Shown here: in pieces, positions 44,100-53,360 of the stretch | Layout: every line of letters starts with the position of its first letter | How positions within the stretch are numbered: position 1 is the stretch's first letter | NCBI GenBank assembly: GCA_019120395.1 | Contig: DWVD01000079.1 | Location: 47,639 to 111,638 of the forward strand | From: Candidatus Gemmiger faecigallinarum | GTDB lineage: Bacteria > Bacillota > Clostridia > Oscillospirales > Ruminococcaceae | Reading direction: 5' to 3' | DNA: 64,000 nt | Program-made: the position numbers and the translations under genes | The notes under the pieces: model-generated | The model's database searches: none | What the model was told of the DNA's origin: nothing | What the model saw: the letters and a program-made list of their open reading frames with translations, nothing else

Positions 44100-45449
44100 T
44101 CAATACTGCACCGGCGGCAGCTGGTTCTGGTTTTTGTAGCGTTTGCGCACCGCGCCATATTCGAGATGGGGCTTGCCGCCCTCCACCGTGTCCTCGTCGA
44201 TGGTGACGCGGATGATGGTGGGGTCGGAAGGGATCTCGTACATGATGGGGATCAGCAGTTCCTCCACCACGCTGCGCAGGCCGCGGGCACCGCTCTTGCG
44301 CTGGATGGTCTTTTTGGCGATGGCGTGCAGCGCCGCGTCGGTGAAGTCCAGCTCGGCGTTGTCCAACTGGAACAGCTCGCGGTACTGGCGCACGATGCTG
44401 TTTTTCGGCTCGGTCAGCACGCGGATCATGGCGTCCTCGTCCAGCGGGTCCAGCACCGTGACCACCGGCAGGCGGCCGATCAGCTCCGGGATCAGGCCGA
44501 ATTTGACCAGATCGTCCGGCTCCACCCGGCGCAGCAGCTTCTGGCGGGTCTCGTCCTTGTCGATGTTGGCACGCAGCTGGCTGCCAAAACCCATGGTGGC
44601 GTTGTCGGTGCGTTTCTGGATCAGCTTTTCCAGGCCGTCAAACGCGCCGCCGCAGATGAACAGGATGTTCCTGGTGTTGATCTGGATGAACTCCTGCTGC
44701 GGATGCTTGCGGCCGCCCTGGGGCGGTACGTTGCTGACGGTGCCTTCCAGGATCTTCAAAAGCGCCTGCTGAACGCCCTCGCCGCCCACGTCGCGGGTGA
44801 TGGAGGGGTTTTCGCTCTTGCGGGTGATCTTGTCGATCTCATCAATGTAGATGATGCCGACCTCCGCCTTGGGGATGTCGTAGTCCGCCGCCTGGATCAG
44901 CTTGAGCAGGATGTTCTCCACGTCCTCGCCCACGTAGCCGGCCTCGGTCAGGGTGGTGGCGTCCGCAATGGCGAAGGGAACCCCCAGCATTTTTGCCAGC
45001 GTCTGGGCCAGCAGCGTCTTGCCGGTGCCGGACGGGCCAAGCATCAGCACGTTGGACTTTTGCAGCTCCACGTCGCTCTCGCGGCCGGACAAAATGCGCT
45101 TGTAATGGTTGTAGACCGACACCGCCAGCACTTTTTTTGCCTCGTCCTGGCCGATGACATACTGGTCCAGCCCGTCTTTGATCTCGGCGGGGGTCAGGAT
45201 GTTCACATCGGCCAGCGGATCGGTGCTGGGGCGCGGGGCACGGCTGCTGCGGCGCTGTGCATTGGCGCGGGGCGGCGCGGGGCGGTCCTCGCCCTTGTAC
45301 AGCACGTTGTAGCACATGTCGATGCAGTCTTTGCAGATGTTCACGCCCGGGCCGATGATCAGCTGCTCGACCTGGTTCTGGGAACGCCCGCAGAAATTGC
45401 AGATCAGTTCGCGTTCTTTTCCGTCCTTGCCGGAATTGTTATTTGCCAT
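44100..45449 (-). CDS. clpX: ATP-dependent Clp protease ATP-binding subunit ClpX
   Basis: 449 residues. The N-terminal zinc-binding domain ([11 protein letters not shown] and CKDCIDMC) is present. The AAA+ core has Walker A GPSGTGKT near residue 130, Walker [11 protein letters not shown] and the [17 protein letters not shown]-terminal segment. It unfolds tagged proteins and feeds them to ClpP. Fifteen bases separate it from clpP, so the two are cotranscribed. Confidence 0.98.
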   Translation of the reverse strand: MANNNSGKDGKERELICNFCGRSQNQVEQLIIGPGVNICKDCIDMCYNVLYKGEDRPAPPRANAQRRSSRAPRPSTDPLADVNILTPAEIKDGLDQYVIGQDEAKKVLAVSVYNHYKRILSGRESDVELQKSNVLMLGPSGTGKTLLAQTLAKMLGVPFAIADATTLTEAGYVGEDVENILLKLIQAADYDIPKAEVGIIYIDEIDKITRKSENPSITRDVGGEGVQQALLKILEGTVSNVPPQGGRKHPQQEFIQINTRNILFICGGAFDGLEKLIQKRTDNATMGFGSQLRANIDKDETRQKLLRRVEPDDLVKFGLIPELIGRLPVVTVLDPLDEDAMIRVLTEPKNSIVRQYRELFQLDNAELDFTDAALHAIAKKTIQRKSGARGLRSVVEELLIPIMYEIPSDPTIIRVTIDEDTVEGGKPHLEYGAVRKRYKNQNQLPPVQY

Positions 45450-45464
45450 TTCCAGCCCCCGTGG

Positions 45465-46061
45465 TTAGTGTTTCGAGATGATCGCGTCGATCAGGCCGTA
45501 GTCCTTGGCCTGCTGGGCGGTCATATAGTTGTCGCGCTCGGTATCGCGCTGCACGACCTCCAGCGGCTGGCCGGTATACTCGCTCAGCATCTGGTTCATG
45601 CGGTTCTTGACAAAGACCATGTGGTCGGCGTGGATCTTGATGTCGGTGGCCTGGCCGGAAAGCCCGCCGCCCTGGCCGCCGATCAGCGGCTGATGGATCA
45701 AGATCTCGGCGTTGGGCAGCGCAAACCGCTTGCCCTTGGTGCCGCTGGCCAGCAGGAATGCGCCCATGGACGCCGCCATGCCCACGCAGATGGTGGACAC
45801 GTCGCACTTGATATACTTCATGGTGTCATGGATGGCCATACCATCGCTGATGGAGCCGCCCGGGCTGTTGATGTAGAAGCTGATGTCCTTTTCGGGGTCC
45901 TGGCCCTCCAGATACAACAGCTGCGCCACAACGACGCTGGCAGAGGTCGAGTTGACGTCCTCGCTCAAAACGATGATGCGGTCATTGAGCAGGCGCGAAA
46001 AAATATCGTAGCTGCGCTCGCCGCGCGCGGTCTGCTCCACAACATACGGTACAAGGCTCAT
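45465..46061 (-). CDS. clpP: ATP-dependent Clp protease proteolytic subunit
   Basis: 198 residues. The catalytic serine (Ser98) in GMAASMGAF, the histidine (His123) in LIHQPLIGG and the aspartate near residue 172 are visible, and the [17 protein letters not shown] strand is conserved. It forms the tetradecameric protease chamber. The order tig-clpP-clpX is the usual bacterial arrangement. Confidence 0.98.
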   Translation of the reverse strand: MSLVPYVVEQTARGERSYDIFSRLLNDRIIVLSEDVNSTSASVVVAQLLYLEGQDPEKDISFYINSPGGSISDGMAIHDTMKYIKCDVSTICVGMAASMGAFLLASGTKGKRFALPNAEILIHQPLIGGQGGGLSGQATDIKIHADHMVFVKNRMNQMLSEYTGQPLEVVQRDTERDNYMTAQQAKDYGLIDAIISKH

Positions 46062-46115
46062 GGTAGTCCCCTCCTGTATAAAATTTTATGATTGGCTTGC
46101 AGACAAATGCCGGAT

Positions 46116-46186
46116 AAACGAACCGATACGGCGGCAATTCAAACGCTTGCATAAAGCTGCTTCCTTTGCACCGTATCGGTTTCGTT
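46116..46186 (-). repeat. Long-range inverted repeat between tig and clpP
   Basis: The 46116-46131 arm (AAACGAACCGATACGG) and 46171-46186 pair over 15-16 bases with one bulge, around a 39-base loop. On the minus strand the structure ends in CGTTTATCC, a poor T-tract. It is more likely an mRNA processing or partial termination element than a full terminator. Confidence 0.6.
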
Positions 46187-46219
46187 CCTGCCCTGGTGTC
46201 AGCGGTTCAGGCTGGCGTT

Positions 46220-47536
46220 TCAGGCGTTTTCGTTGTCCGTGCTGTCATCCACCTGCTCGGTGGTGACGTTGGCTTTTTCCTTGACAAAGTCGATGGCTTT
46301 GTTCACGGCCAGATCCTGCTTGACGGCGTCGGCATCCACAATGCTGCGGACCTTGTCCTCCTCCATCTTGTAGGCGTCGGCGATGCGCTTGACCTCGGCG
46401 TCGAACTCCTCGTCAGAGACGGTGATGTTCTCCTTGGCGACGATGGCTTCCATCGCCAGGCGCATCTTGACCTGCTTTTCAGCCTGCTCGGCAAACTGGC
46501 CGCGCAGCTGCTCCATGGTCATGCCCATGTACTGCAGGTACATATCCATCTTCAGGCCCTGCTGGGACATGCGGTACTCGAAATCACGCACCAGCTCGTC
46601 CACGCGGCTGTCGTACATAGCCTGGGGGATCTCGGCCTGCATGCCGTTGACCACCTGCTCGATCAGGTCGTTTTCGACCTGCTGGTCGGCGCTGCGGTCG
46701 GCGTTGTCCTCCATGCCCTTGCGGATGGAAGCCTTCAGCTCGTCCAGGGTGTCGTACTCGCTGACGTCCTTGGCAAAGTCGTCATCCAGCTCCGGCAGCT
46801 CCTTGTACTTGACCTCGTGCAGCTTGATCTTAAAGACGGCAGCCTTGCCGGCCAGCTCCTCGGCCTGGTACTGCTCCGGGAAGGTGACGTTGACGTCGAA
46901 CTCCTCGCCGGCAGCATGGCCGACGACCTGATCCTCGAAGCCGGGGATGAAGGAGTTGCTGCCCAGCACCAGGGAATAATGCTCAGCCTTGCCGCCCTCA
47001 AAGGCAACGCCGTCCACAAAGCCCTCGAAGTCGATATCGACGGTATCGCCGTTCTCGGCAGCGCCCTCACGGGTCAGCAGACGGCCGTTGCGGTCCTGCA
47101 TGCGGGCCAGCTCGGCGTCCACGGCGCTGTCCTTGACAGTATGGACCTTTTTGGTGACGCTCAAACCGGCGTAGTCGCCCAGGGTGACTTCCGGCTTGAC
47201 GGCGACCTTGACCTTGAGGGTGGCGCCGTCGGTCTCGTTCATCGAAACGACTTCCGGCTCAGGGGCGCCGACGATCTCGATGCCGGCTGCCTTGACAGCG
47301 GCCTCGTACTCGGCCGGGAACAGGTCATTGACAGCGTCATAGTGGAAGACCTCGGCGCCGTACAACTTCTCGATCATGTGGCGCGGAGCCTTGCCGCGGC
47401 GGAAGCCGGGCACGTTGTACTTTTTGCCTTCGCGCTTGAACGCCGCGTTTACGGCGTTCTTAAAGGTCTCGGCATCAATAGAAAACTGAAGCTCGACCAT
47501 GCTTTTTTCGAGCTTTTCACAAGAAATCAGGTTCAT
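46220..47536 (-). CDS. tig: Trigger factor
   Basis: 438 residues. The N-terminal ribosome-binding domain has the GFRRGKAPRHMIEK signature near residue 45. The FKBP-type PPIase domain (about 155-245) has NGDTVDIDFEGFVDG and LVLGSNSFIPGFEDQ, and a helical C-terminal chaperone domain follows. It binds nascent chains at the ribosome exit. The start at 47536 begins MNLISCEKLEKSMVEL and has GGAGGAG upstream; a slightly longer frame is open but not supported. Confidence 0.98.
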   Translation of the reverse strand: MNLISCEKLEKSMVELQFSIDAETFKNAVNAAFKREGKKYNVPGFRRGKAPRHMIEKLYGAEVFHYDAVNDLFPAEYEAAVKAAGIEIVGAPEPEVVSMNETDGATLKVKVAVKPEVTLGDYAGLSVTKKVHTVKDSAVDAELARMQDRNGRLLTREGAAENGDTVDIDFEGFVDGVAFEGGKAEHYSLVLGSNSFIPGFEDQVVGHAAGEEFDVNVTFPEQYQAEELAGKAAVFKIKLHEVKYKELPELDDDFAKDVSEYDTLDELKASIRKGMEDNADRSADQQVENDLIEQVVNGMQAEIPQAMYDSRVDELVRDFEYRMSQQGLKMDMYLQYMGMTMEQLRGQFAEQAEKQVKMRLAMEAIVAKENITVSDEEFDAEVKRIADAYKMEEDKVRSIVDADAVKQDLAVNKAIDFVKEKANVTTEQVDDSTDNENA

Positions 47537-47570
47537 TGGGAACACTCCTCCAAACATAGCAGTACAAGGT

Positions 47571-47580
47571 ATTATAGCAT
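47571..47580 (-). promoter_or_regulatory. Extended -10 promoter of tig
   Basis: Minus strand ATGCTATAAT, a perfect -10 with the TGN extension. The -35 region (TGGCAT at 17 bases) is weak. Confidence 0.7.
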
Positions 47581-47633
47581 ACGAATCAGCAGAATGCCAT
47601 AGGGAAATGCAAAATTTTCGTGCATTTTTGCGC

Positions 47634-48317
47634 TCAGCCGCTGATCTTCATAGGGCAGAAGCCGATGCCGTCGGCGGAAACCAGCCGGTACCGGATGCCT
47701 TCCTGCTCGCCCTGCACCGCGTAGTGGATGGCTTTGCCGTGCAGATGGCCGTACCAGCAGCGGGTCACGCCGAACTCGTGCAGCACGTCCACCAGCTCAC
47801 GGGCGCAGGCGCCGGGATAGACCGGCGGGTAATGCAGAAACGCCCATTTTTCGCAGTCGCCGCCGGCGGCCAGCGACATGCGCAGGCGGCCGGCCTCTCT
47901 GGCCATGACTTTGGCGTCCTGGGCGGAGGCGTCGTCAAAAGGCCAGCCCCGGCTGCCGCACAGCGCCACGCCGTCCACCACACAGGCATTGTTGTGCAGG
48001 ATATGCAGGCTGGTAAAGCCGTTTTCCTGCAAAAAGCGGTCCATCTTGGCGCGGGTGGTCCACCAGTAGTCGTGGTTGCCTTTCAAGATCCACTTCTGGC
48101 CGGGCAGGCTCTCGATAAAAGCAAAGTCCGCCTTAGTATCCTTCAGGTTCATGGCCCAGCTGGTATCCCCCACCAGCATCACCGTGTCGTCGGGGGCGAT
48201 GAGTCTGCGCCAGTTGGCTTCCAGCTTGGGCAGGTACCCTTCCCAGCCGGGGAAAATGTCCATTGGTTTGCTGCCGCCCAGCGAGAGGTGCAGGTCCCCG
48301 ATTGCAAAAATTGCCAT
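47634..48317 (-). CDS. Metallophosphoesterase (calcineurin-like)
   Basis: 227 residues. Metal motifs are in order: GDLHL (residues 7-11), VGDTSWAMN near residue 50, KGNHDYWW near residue 80, LHYPPVY near residue 165 and GHLHGK near residue 193. Proteins of this size and motif set in clostridia are uncharacterised cytosolic phosphoesterases. The ATG at 48317 has GGGAGGG upstream; the frame runs on upstream without similarity. It is divergent from the DUF1540 gene. Confidence 0.92.
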   Translation of the reverse strand: MAIFAIGDLHLSLGGSKPMDIFPGWEGYLPKLEANWRRLIAPDDTVMLVGDTSWAMNLKDTKADFAFIESLPGQKWILKGNHDYWWTTRAKMDRFLQENGFTSLHILHNNACVVDGVALCGSRGWPFDDASAQDAKVMAREAGRLRMSLAAGGDCEKWAFLHYPPVYPGACARELVDVLHEFGVTRCWYGHLHGKAIHYAVQGEQEGIRYRLVSADGIGFCPMKISG

Positions 48318-48383
48318 ACATCCCTCCCGAATAGGCCGCACGCCCCCTGCGCACAATAGCGACAGAAAGGAGGCCGACAGACC

Positions 48384-48548
48384 ATGAATCACAATGTCGA
48401 AAACAACGTCATCAACGGCATCTGCTGCGACGTGGAAAACTGCGTGTACAACAACGGTTCCTGTTGCTGCACCGCCAAGGAGATCCACGTGAAGAACCGC
48501 AGCGCCCAGCCCTGCGAGACGATGTGCGAGACCTTCTCGGAGATCTGA
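48384..48548 (+). CDS. DUF1540-type small cysteine-rich protein
   Basis: 54 residues, read directly. It begins MNHNVENNVINGICCDVENC and continues with VYNN, a CCCT cluster and an AKEIHVKNR stretch, then two more cysteines (PCETMCETF). This spacing of Cys residues with a following I-x-V strand matches DUF1540, thought to be a metal-binding motif seen in clostridia and spore formers. A strong ribosome site (AAAGGAGG) and its own downstream terminator support it. Function unknown. Confidence 0.85.
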   Translation: MNHNVENNVINGICCDVENCVYNNGSCCCTAKEIHVKNRSAQPCETMCETFSEI

Positions 48549-48572
48549 CGCATCCCTGCGCCGGCATCTGCG

Positions 48573-48640
48573 CGGGCTTTTCCGGCTGACGACGCCCTTT
48601 CAAAGCGGGGCGGCATCGGGCGGAAAAGCCCGTTTTTTTT
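48573..48640 (+). terminator. Terminator of the DUF1540 gene
   Basis: CGGGCTTTTCCG (48573-48584) pairs with CGGAAAAGCCCG (48621-48632) and is followed by eight or nine T. Confidence 0.88.
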
Positions 48641-48662
48641 TGCGCCGGGGCAGGCCCGCGGC

Positions 48663-50111
48663 TTACCGCAGGGCCGCGTCGCGGATGGCGCCGGGGGCGA
48701 TGGTCTCGGTAAAGCGGACGGGCCGGGTCTTCAGCTCGGCCAGCGCCGCGGGGGCCTGGCAGCCGGTCTTGGCGGTCAGCGCATCCATGGCGTCAAAATC
48801 GCTTTCCGGCACATCGCCGCCCAAAGCGCGCAGCACGTCCCGCGGGAACTTGAAGGGGCTGGCGGTGGACAGCACCACCATCGGCGCGGTTCCGCGGCAG
48901 TCGTCCGCCACCCGGAAGGCCACGGCGGTGTGGGTGTCGCAGAGATAATAGTCCTGCTCAAAGCGGGTACGGATCTCCTCGGCCCCCTGCACGTCATCGG
49001 CCCAGCCGCAGCCGAAGCTCTCCTGGATGGCGGCCAGCGTCCCGGCGTCCACCGTGTAGTACCCCTCGGCGGCAAGCTGGCTCATCCAGCCGGCGACCTT
49101 TTCGGCGCTGCCGGAAACGTGGTAAAGCAGCCGCTCCAGATTGCTGGAGATCAGGATGTCCATGGACGGCGACGCCGTCTTGTGAAAGGCGCGGCGGGCG
49201 TCGTACGTGCCGGTGCGGATAAAATCGGTCAGGACATTATTCTCATTGGAGGCGCAGACCAGCCTGCCCACCGGCAGGCCCATGCGCTTGGCGTAGTAGC
49301 CGGCCAGGATGTCGCCGAAGTTGCCGGTGGGAACGCAGAAGTCCACCGTCTGCCCCCAGGCCATGGCGCCGGTCTTCGCCAGGCGGAAGTAGGTATAGAA
49401 GTAATAGACGATCTGCGGCACCAGGCGGCCCCAGTTGATGGAGTTGGCGCTGGAGAGCCGGATACCCCGCGCTTCCAGCTGCGCCGCCACATCCGCGTCG
49501 GCAAAGACGCGCTTGACGCCGGTCTGGGCGTCGTCAAAGTTGCCGTCCACCGCGAACACCGCCACGTTATCCCCCTGCTGGGTGGCCATCTGCAGGCGCT
49601 GGATCTCGCTGGTGCCGGCATTGGGGTAGAACACCGCGATCTGGATGCCCTCCAGCCCTGCATAGCCGGCCAAAGCCGCCTTGCCGGTATCGCCGGAGGT
49701 CGCCACCAGGATGCGGGTGGTCTCGGTGCGGTGCAGGTTCTTTTTGCCCTGCACCAGCAGCTTGGGCATCAGCTGCAGGGCGTAATCCTTGAAGGCGCAG
49801 GTGGGGCCGTGCCACAGTTCCAGCGCGTAAAGGCCGCCGCGGACCTGTTCCACATGGCCTGCCCTGCCGCCAAAGGCGTCGCCGTAGGTGTCGGCGGCGG
49901 CAGCCTGCAAAAAGGCCGGATCATAGTCCGTCAAAAAACTGCCCACCACTTTGGCGGCCAGTTCGGGGTAAGAAAGGCTGCGCCAGGCATCCAAATCCGC
50001 CTTGGGGAAGGACGCCGGCACATACAGGCCGCCGTCCGGCGCAAGGCCGCGTACAATGGCTTCAGCCGCCGAAACGCCGGTGCTGCCGCCGCGTGTGCTT
50101 TGATACTCCAT
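48663..50111 (-). CDS. thrC: Threonine synthase
   Basis: 482 residues. It converts O-phosphohomoserine to threonine with PLP. The PLP lysine lies in LWHGPTCAFKDYALQLMP near residue 110. The phosphate-binding glycines lie in TSGDTGKAALAGY, and the SSANSINWGRLVPQIVYYFY block near residue 225 marks the longer class II enzymes. The ATG at 50111 follows GGGTGG, which resembles a T-box sequence but is only the ribosome site. It is the only threonine-branch gene in the window. Confidence 0.97.
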   Translation of the reverse strand: MEYQSTRGGSTGVSAAEAIVRGLAPDGGLYVPASFPKADLDAWRSLSYPELAAKVVGSFLTDYDPAFLQAAAADTYGDAFGGRAGHVEQVRGGLYALELWHGPTCAFKDYALQLMPKLLVQGKKNLHRTETTRILVATSGDTGKAALAGYAGLEGIQIAVFYPNAGTSEIQRLQMATQQGDNVAVFAVDGNFDDAQTGVKRVFADADVAAQLEARGIRLSSANSINWGRLVPQIVYYFYTYFRLAKTGAMAWGQTVDFCVPTGNFGDILAGYYAKRMGLPVGRLVCASNENNVLTDFIRTGTYDARRAFHKTASPSMDILISSNLERLLYHVSGSAEKVAGWMSQLAAEGYYTVDAGTLAAIQESFGCGWADDVQGAEEIRTRFEQDYYLCDTHTAVAFRVADDCRGTAPMVVLSTASPFKFPRDVLRALGGDVPESDFDAMDALTAKTGCQAPAALAELKTRPVRFTETIAPGAIRDAALR

Positions 50112-50176
50112 AGGTACCACCCTTCCTGTTTGTGCGCACCCGCGGGCACGCCGGTTTTGATCCCAATATGGTATGT

Positions 50177-50530
50177 TCAGCAGGAAAATGCGTTTTCGAT
50201 GCAGTGCACCCGCCAGCCGCCGGCCGCCGGCACCACCTCCACCACGTCAAAGCGGGCGGGGGCGTCGGCGTAAGGGCTGTTTTGCAGGTAGAGCTTTGCC
50301 GCAGCGATCAGCCGCTGCTGTTTGCGGAAGTCCACCGCCTCGGCCGGGCGGGCAAAATCGCTGCGGGTACGGGTTTTGACCTCGGCAAAAACGACGCCGC
50401 CGTCCTTATACAAAATCAGATCCAGCTCCCCCATGCGGGTGCGGTAGTTGTGGTTGAGCAGCAGGTAGCCGCGCTGGATGTAATACTTGGCAGCCACAGC
50501 CTCGCCGGTATGGCCCAGTTCCCGGCTCAT
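50177..50530 (-). CDS. YraN/UPF0102 family nuclease-fold protein
   Basis: 117 residues. The restriction-endonuclease-like core shows [18 protein letters not shown] at the N-terminus, then [21 protein letters not shown] with the acidic and lysine residues of the fold. The biochemical role is not established; some homologues act on Holliday junctions or DNA ends. It overlaps rnhB by ATGA, which is the common arrangement in Firmicutes. Confidence 0.93.
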   Translation of the reverse strand: MSRELGHTGEAVAAKYYIQRGYLLLNHNYRTRMGELDLILYKDGGVVFAEVKTRTRSDFARPAEAVDFRKQQRLIAAAKLYLQNSPYADAPARFDVVEVVPAAGGWRVHCIENAFSC

Positions 50531-51153
50531 GGCCAGTACCCCTGCTTTTTCAAAAAGCTGCGCCGGTAAAACGGCTGGATGCCGTACCGTTCGATCAGCT
50601 CGTAATGCAGCTTGGTGGGGTAGCCCTTGTGTTTGGCCAGCTGATACTGGGGATACTGTTTGTCCAGCTCCAGCATATACCGGTCGCGGCTGACTTTGGC
50701 CAGGATGGACGCCGCCGCGATGGATGCGCTGCCGGCGTCCCCCTTGACCACCGCCCGGCTGGGCTGCTGTATGCCGGGCGGGCAGCGGTTGCCGTCCACC
50801 AGCACATAGTCCGGTGCAGGGTCCAGCGCCGCCACCGCGCGGGCCATGCCGTCCATGGTTGCCCAAAGGATGTTTTTCTCGTCGATCTCCTGCGGGGAGA
50901 CAAAGACCACCTGCCAGGCCAGCGCCTTTCGGGTGATCTCCTCATAGAGGGTCTCCCGGCGCTTTTCGGTCAGCTTTTTCGAGTCGTTGACCCCCTCCAC
51001 CGGGTTGGCCGGGTCCAGGATCACCGCCGCGCAGCAGACCGGCCCGCACAGGGGGCCGCGCCCCGCCTCGTCCACGCCGCAGACAACGCCATGGGCGGCG
51101 CGCTGTTCGGTGTCAAAGGCGTAAAGGGCGGTGCTGTCACTCTTGCGGGGCAT
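50527..51153 (-). CDS. rnhB: Ribonuclease HII
   Basis: 208 residues. [14 protein letters not shown] (acidic ligands) comes near residue 25, then [12 protein letters not shown] and [13 protein letters not shown], which carries the final catalytic aspartate. It removes RNA from RNA-DNA hybrids and single ribonucleotides. The start at 51153 has AAAGGAGG upstream; it overlaps the end of rbgA by 17 bases. Confidence 0.97.
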   Translation of the reverse strand: MPRKSDSTALYAFDTEQRAAHGVVCGVDEAGRGPLCGPVCCAAVILDPANPVEGVNDSKKLTEKRRETLYEEITRKALAWQVVFVSPQEIDEKNILWATMDGMARAVAALDPAPDYVLVDGNRCPPGIQQPSRAVVKGDAGSASIAAASILAKVSRDRYMLELDKQYPQYQLAKHKGYPTKLHYELIERYGIQPFYRRSFLKKQGYWP

Positions 51154-52090
51154 CGGCTTCCTCCTTTTCGGGGGCAGGCGCGTCCTCCGCCCGGTCGACG
51201 TCCTGCGCCGCGGGCCGGGGCGGGCGCTCCAGCGAGATGCGCCCCCATTTGCTGGCACGGAACTCCCCCACCAGCATCCGGGCGGCCCGCTCGGCGTCCA
51301 CCTCGCCGCCGGAGACCAGCATCCCCCGCTTGGCGCCGATGGCCAAAAGCAGGTCGTAGGGGGGCAGATCCAGCGCGTTCTTGTCCAGCTTGTAGCGTTC
51401 CAGCAGGCGCTGGGGGTAAATGGTGCGCACGCTGCTCAGCAGGCCGCAGGCCAGCTCCTCAATATCCAGGATGTCGTCCCGGATGGAGCCGATGAAAGCC
51501 AGGTTGGTGGCGGTCTCCAGCGTGTCGAACTTCTTCCACAGCACGCCGGGCATGTCCAGCAGGTCAAAGTCCCCCACCGTGATCCACTGCTTGCCGCGGG
51601 TAACGCCGGGCTTGTTGGCCGCCTTGGCGCGGGCTTCGCCGGCAAAGGAATTGATAAAGGTGGATTTGCCCACGTTGGGGATGCCCACCACCATCACGCG
51701 GGTGCGGGCTCCGGCCATGCCGCGGCTGCGGCGGCGCGCGATCAGCGCCGAAAGTTCGGCCAGGATCGGCCCGCGCACCGCATTGGCGGCTTTTTTCTGC
51801 CGGGCGTCCACCGCCAGGCAGCCGGCACCGGCGGATTTGAAATAAACAAGCCACTGCTTGGTGATCTCCGGGTCGGCCAGGTCGGATTTGTTCAAGAGAT
51901 AGAGATGGGGCTTTTCCCGGGTGATGCGTTCGATCTCCGGGTTCAGGCTGGAAAGCGGGATGCGCGCGTCCAGGATCTGCAAAACGCAGTCCACGTTGCG
52001 GATCTCCTTTTCCATCATGCGCAGCGTCTTGGCCATGTGGCCGGGGAACCACTGGATCACCCGGCGGTTGACGCCTGCCATATCCTCCAT
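51137..52090 (-). CDS. rbgA: Ribosome biogenesis GTPase RbgA (YlqF)
   Basis: 317 residues. A circularly permuted GTPase: G4 NKSD (near residue 68) precedes G1 GIPNVGKST (near 137) and G3 DMPG (near 180). A C-terminal RNA-binding helical domain and an acidic tail follow. It is needed for late assembly of the 50S subunit. The ATG at 52090 lies six bases after GGAGGG. It sits between lepB and rnhB, the conserved Bacillus order rplS-lepB-rbgA-rnhB. Confidence 0.97.
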   Translation of the reverse strand: MEDMAGVNRRVIQWFPGHMAKTLRMMEKEIRNVDCVLQILDARIPLSSLNPEIERITREKPHLYLLNKSDLADPEITKQWLVYFKSAGAGCLAVDARQKKAANAVRGPILAELSALIARRRSRGMAGARTRVMVVGIPNVGKSTFINSFAGEARAKAANKPGVTRGKQWITVGDFDLLDMPGVLWKKFDTLETATNLAFIGSIRDDILDIEELACGLLSSVRTIYPQRLLERYKLDKNALDLPPYDLLLAIGAKRGMLVSGGEVDAERAARMLVGEFRASKWGRISLERPPRPAAQDVDRAEDAPAPEKEEADAPQE

Positions 52091-52138
52091 TGCACGCCCT
52101 CCTTTCTTTCCATCACGTTGTGTCGTTGTATCTTCGAT

Positions 52139-52672
52139 TTACGAAATCGCGCCGAATTTTTCAAACGGCGTCAGGCGCAAGACCGCCTGTCCCAGCACGT
52201 CGCCCTCTGCGACGCAGCCGATCTCCGGCGAGCGGCTGTCCTTGGAGTTGTTGCGGTTATCGCCCATGATAAACAGCTGCCCTTCCGGCACGGTCAGCGG
52301 GAAGGTCACCCCTTCCGACAGATAGGTCGCTTCCGCAGTGTAGGGTTCTTCCAGCGCCTGGCCGTTGCGGTAAACGACGCCGGTATCAAAGTCGATGTCA
52401 ATGACGTCCCCGCCCTTGCCGATCACACGCTTGATCAGCAGCTTTCCGTAGTCGGTATAACTGTCGATCACGACGATGTCGCCGTATTCCGGCTCATAAG
52501 GCAGGCTGGAGAGCACCAGCCGCTCCCCGTCCTGGAGGCCGGGGTTCATGGAGGAGCCGTCCACCTGCACGATGCGCACGCCAAAAGTGAACACCAGCGC
52601 CAGCAGGACCGCCGCAAACACCAGCGAATCGACCCATTCCAGCAGACTGCGATTGGACTTGATACGATCCAT
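52139..52672 (-). CDS. lepB: Signal peptidase I
   Basis: 177 residues. One N-terminal helix (about 15-33), then box B VDGSSMNPGL with the nucleophile Ser41, box D with the general base Lys81 in LIKRVIGKGGD, and box E GDNRNNSKDSR. It cleaves signal peptides outside the membrane. The start at 52672 has GGAGG upstream; the open frame extends further but overlaps the rplS terminator. Confidence 0.97.
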   Translation of the reverse strand: MDRIKSNRSLLEWVDSLVFAAVLLALVFTFGVRIVQVDGSSMNPGLQDGERLVLSSLPYEPEYGDIVVIDSYTDYGKLLIKRVIGKGGDVIDIDFDTGVVYRNGQALEEPYTAEATYLSEGVTFPLTVPEGQLFIMGDNRNNSKDSRSPEIGCVAEGDVLGQAVLRLTPFEKFGAIS

Positions 52673-52702
52673 CTTCCACGCCTCCGATCGAACCTTTTGA
52701 AA

Positions 52703-52741
52703 ATAAGAAAAAGGGAGAACGAGCGCCGTCCTCCCCTTCTT
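52703..52741 (-). terminator. Terminator/attenuator between rplS and lepB
   Basis: On the minus strand AAGAAGGGGAG pairs with CTCCCTTTTTCTT (with G-U pairs) and runs into a T-rich tail. It would keep L19 levels well above the downstream genes. Confidence 0.75.
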
Positions 52742-52748
52742 CTTGTAC

Positions 52749-53090
52749 TCAGATGCGAGCCTTGACCTTGGCAGCCTTGCCGGTGCGTTCGCGCAGGTAG
52801 AAGAGCTTCGCACGGCGGACCTTGCCGCGGCGAACGACCTCGACCTTCTCGACGAACGGGCTGTTGACCGGGAACACGCGCTCGACGCCGACACCATAGG
52901 AAGTGCGGCGGACGGTGAAGGTCTCGGCGATACCGCCGTGCTTCTTCGCAATGACCGTTCCCTCAAAAGCCTGGATACGCTCCTTGTCGCCTTCCTTGAT
53001 GCGGACGGAGACGCGGACGGTATCGCCGATCTCGAATTTGGGCTGGTTCTCTTTGATCATGCCCTCGGTGAGCGTTTTGAATGCGTCCAT
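52749..53090 (-). CDS. rplS: 50S ribosomal protein L19
   Basis: 113 residues, normal length. [29 protein letters not shown] and [15 protein letters not shown] are diagnostic. It sits at the 30S-50S interface. The start at 53090 has GGAGG upstream. Confidence 0.99.
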   Translation of the reverse strand: MDAFKTLTEGMIKENQPKFEIGDTVRVSVRIKEGDKERIQAFEGTVIAKKHGGIAETFTVRRTSYGVGVERVFPVNSPFVEKVEVVRRGKVRRAKLFYLRERTGKAAKVKARI

Positions 53091-53204
53091 GAATGTTCCT
53101 CCATTTGTTTCGACGTTCATACCCGATCATTTCGGCAGAGGACCGCCTGTTTAATGATGTTGTCATTATCCCGCCGGTGGGGCCGGCGGCGCTAACGCTA
53201 AAAT
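53091..53204 (-). promoter_or_regulatory. Structured rplS leader
   Basis: The 5' untranslated region on the minus strand contains two hairpins: CCGCCGG/CCGGCGG (about 53172-53190) and TAATGA/TCATTA (about 53156-53172). An autoregulatory L19 leader is plausible in Firmicutes, but I could not confirm a match to a known model. Confidence 0.45.
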
Positions 53205-53233
53205 ATAATATCACAAACGAACTGCGAATGCAA
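53205..53233 (-). promoter_or_regulatory. Promoter of the rplS operon
   Basis: Minus strand TTGCAT, 17 bases, TATTAT. Confidence 0.8.
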
Positions 53234-53360
53234 GTATTTTTTTCCGGCGCACGGCGGTTATTTTGGCCGGGCGCGCGGGCGGTTTCCGGTGTTTGGCGTC
53301 GTGCGGCGTCTTTTCTGCAGCCACACCGGTCCGGTCAAGCGTCTTGGCCGCGGCCCTGCC

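Noticed and set aside
43827..46091. Plus-strand open frame across the clpX and clpP region
   Set aside because: It is antisense to two certain genes and their spacer, with no ribosome site or motifs.
50105..50121. GGGTGGTACC next to thrC, looking like a T-box core
   Set aside because: It is immediately before the ATG, serves as the ribosome site, and has no Stem I, antiterminator or terminator upstream.
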